The notes beneath the pieces are model-generated. The model did not search any database and was not told the origin of the DNA. It was given only the letters and a program-made list of their open reading frames with translations. From contig NC_063045.1 in assembly GCF_018812025.1 (NCBI RefSeq), positions 51,047,079-51,111,078 of the forward strand: 64,000 nucleotides of DNA, read 5' to 3'. Every line of letters starts with the position of its first letter. The stretch's first letter is position 1. Below, piece by piece: positions 62,096-64,000 of this stretch. The position numbers were made by a program, and so were the translations under genes. Source of the stretch: Megalobrama amblycephala (taxonomy: Eukaryota > Chordata > Actinopteri > Cypriniformes > Xenocyprididae).

Positions 62096-63647
62096 CTTCA
62101 ATTTCACCATCGGTCTGAAGTATATGTATATATATATTATTTTATTTTATAAATTATATTTTATATAAATGAATAAAGTAAGTGGTATTTTATTTTCAAC
62201 GGTTTTTGATTTCAGGAATAACCTCAAGATTAAAGCTGATTGATCTGTGGTTGCGATATGTAAACAACCTCAAGCGACACTGCAAAAGGTGTAGACACAT
62301 GTAGGATTATATATGAGACAGACAGTCATTTTGGTACAAATGTTCTTGATAAACCTTGAAGGACATACTGCTAAGCGGGACCGCTGTCTCTATACTGTGC
62401 ACTGAATGCCACATTACAACAGAACAGAGAGCAAATGTACCATAAAAGGATAAAACAGTAGAAAGACATGAAGGAGAGAAAACTAGGAGATGTTGAATAT
62501 GCCTTGGAGGAAGGTCAAGTCAGCGAAAATGCACCAACTGAACAACATCTCTTAAACAAATATAAATATCTTAAATATCTCTTAATATACCAAACAAAAT
62601 CCATCAGTAGGAAGGGCTACGAAAGGATGAATTTGTTCAAGAAAAAACAAAACGTTTATATTGAAAACTGAAATGTAAAAACTGAATTTAGAAATAAACC
62701 TCAATTAACTTGCACTGTTTTTTCTCCTACCAAGCAAGCATGTGTGAACGTCTTTTTTTTTGTTGAGAAAATTCACCTTGATTTTTTTTTTTTTTTTTTT
62801 TTTTTTTTGAAATAGCCAACAGCACTTTCACACACTTGCAAACCTTTTATACATACAAAAATATCAGCATGAGGTGCTGCAGGTCACCGCCACCAGAAAA
62901 GAGTTGGCAAGGTCTCATTTAAAGATGAAAAGAAGAAATTCCCCCTCCGGAAACATCAGGCAGCTGGACTCAAAACAAAGGATTCTGGTCTTAGAACCTG
63001 AGGGTGTTCAGCCATCACTTCCTACAAACTCTGCAGTATGCAGTAAAACAGAGCTGCATGGAATGACAATCCACAGAATTTCCCCAGAGACAGACATCCA
63101 GGATGATCCTCTCTTTATCTGGACCCTTGTCTGAAGACCACTAGCTATTTATAGTTCCCGTGGTAATAGTCGGATGGGAGGTTTAATCGTTGAGTGCTCA
63201 TTTTCAGCCTCTATGATGTTTTACAATATTTAAACCAAACCACACAACATGGTCATAGACTTTAAGACATTATAAATGGTTTTAATAAAATTCCTGGTCT
63301 ATTCTGGCTCAGAATTTCATTTTCTATGTTTGTTATCTTGCAGTCTAGTGCACATGACCTCAGAGAGGCAGGGTTGAACTTATATTTCTTCTCCAAACAT
63401 AGTGCACTTTTGGTTGGAGTTTACATCCACTGTATGAAGGTTGCGCTCTGAAAAATACACAAGCTGAATGGTTAATTTGTCTAAAAAATATGATTCGACA
63501 GAATCTCATAAAGATGCTGTACAAATACCCAAGGCTGCTCACTTTTATGGATCAAATGTAACTGGGGATAGATTAAAGGCTCTTTTTAAAGTGTTTAATA
63601 GTGAAAACATACCATTTTGTAAAGATGTTTTTTTTTTAAAGACAGAC

Positions 63648-63738
<91 letters not shown>

Positions 63739-63772
63739 TAGATTAGATAGGTAGGTAGGTAGGTAGGTAGGT
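63648..63772. repeat. GATA/GTAG compound microsatellite
   Basis: About 22 GATA units, a short GATTA interruption, then seven GTAG units. Confidence 0.95.
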
Positions 63773-64000
63773 GTTGTTTTCTTCTTTCCTTCTGGTGTGA
63801 TTTCTCTGTCATTGTGTACTTGAGAAATTTGCATCTTTCCCAACCATTTCTCGCGGGCACTGTGCATTTCTCGGTCTCCAATTGACAGCTCTAAAATGTC
63901 TTCCAGATACGCATGACTGGGGCAGAATGACTGCCGGCAACGCCAATGAATAGAAACAAGTCCCCACAGCGTGAGAGTGAGAATGTAGATAACTGATAAA

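Larger units (their letters stand above)
55678..64000 (-). other. opcml intron 1 (partial)
   Basis: Extends beyond the window; no exon encoding the signal peptide or the N-terminal Ig1 strands was recognised here. Apart from the listed elements, I see nothing at about 55905-57600, 57750-58920, 59610-61010, 61340-62020 and 62110-63640 except poly-A/T tracts (56219-56240, 60421-60447, 62783-62808). Confidence 0.7.

Noticed and set aside
63595..63867. Minus-strand open frame with Ser-Ile-Tyr-Leu repeats
   Set aside because: Translation of the GATA microsatellite.

Overview
The window is vertebrate genomic DNA. AT-rich introns, long microsatellites and a dense load of DNA transposons and MITEs flanked by TTAA or 8-bp duplications point to a teleost, most likely a cyprinid (zebrafish/carp-like). 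The species call is inference from repeat style. There are no bacterial, plasmid or CRISPR features.

The only protein-coding gene I can support is the 3' part of one IgLON gene on the minus strand, best matched to OPCML (opioid-binding protein/cell adhesion molecule). Six exons join in frame: Ig1 core (55445-55677), Ig2 first half (32582-32707), Ig2 second half (5735-5869), Ig3 first half (5523-5643), Ig3 second half (1815-1966), and the C-terminal GPI-signal exon ending at a TGA (1470-1573). All junctions use GT/AG and the intron phases fit the family. The exons encode 289 residues, which leaves only the signal peptide and start of Ig1 for an exon beyond position 64000. The protein would be a secreted, N-glycosylated, GPI-anchored neuronal adhesion molecule.

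The rest is 3' flank (1-1469) and introns. Intron 5 (1967-5522) is a nest of DNA transposons up to four levels deep. Intron 3 (5870-32581) holds a Tc1 fold-back element built from two 5' halves, two TTAA MITEs of one family (one nested in another MITE), an X-family MITE with a nested hAT, and a minisatellite split by a 2.4-kb element that itself carries a piggyBac-like transposase remnant. Intron 2 (32708-55444) holds a 146-bp GT tract, a piggyBac-like MITE, a 4-kb element, an AT tract split by a hAT, a three-element hAT nest and a minisatellite inside a MITE. It also holds two diverged copies of a roughly 300-bp non-repeat-like segment (37281-37590 and 48157-48465), the best candidate for unexplained, possibly regulatory sequence. 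The visible part of intron 1 (55678-64000) has a TTAA MITE, two tRNA-derived SINE fragments and a GATA/GTAG microsatellite.

I found no evidence of a new multi-gene system. The most interesting signals are the intronic duplication, the Tc1 fold-back, and the nested insertions with readable target-site duplications.
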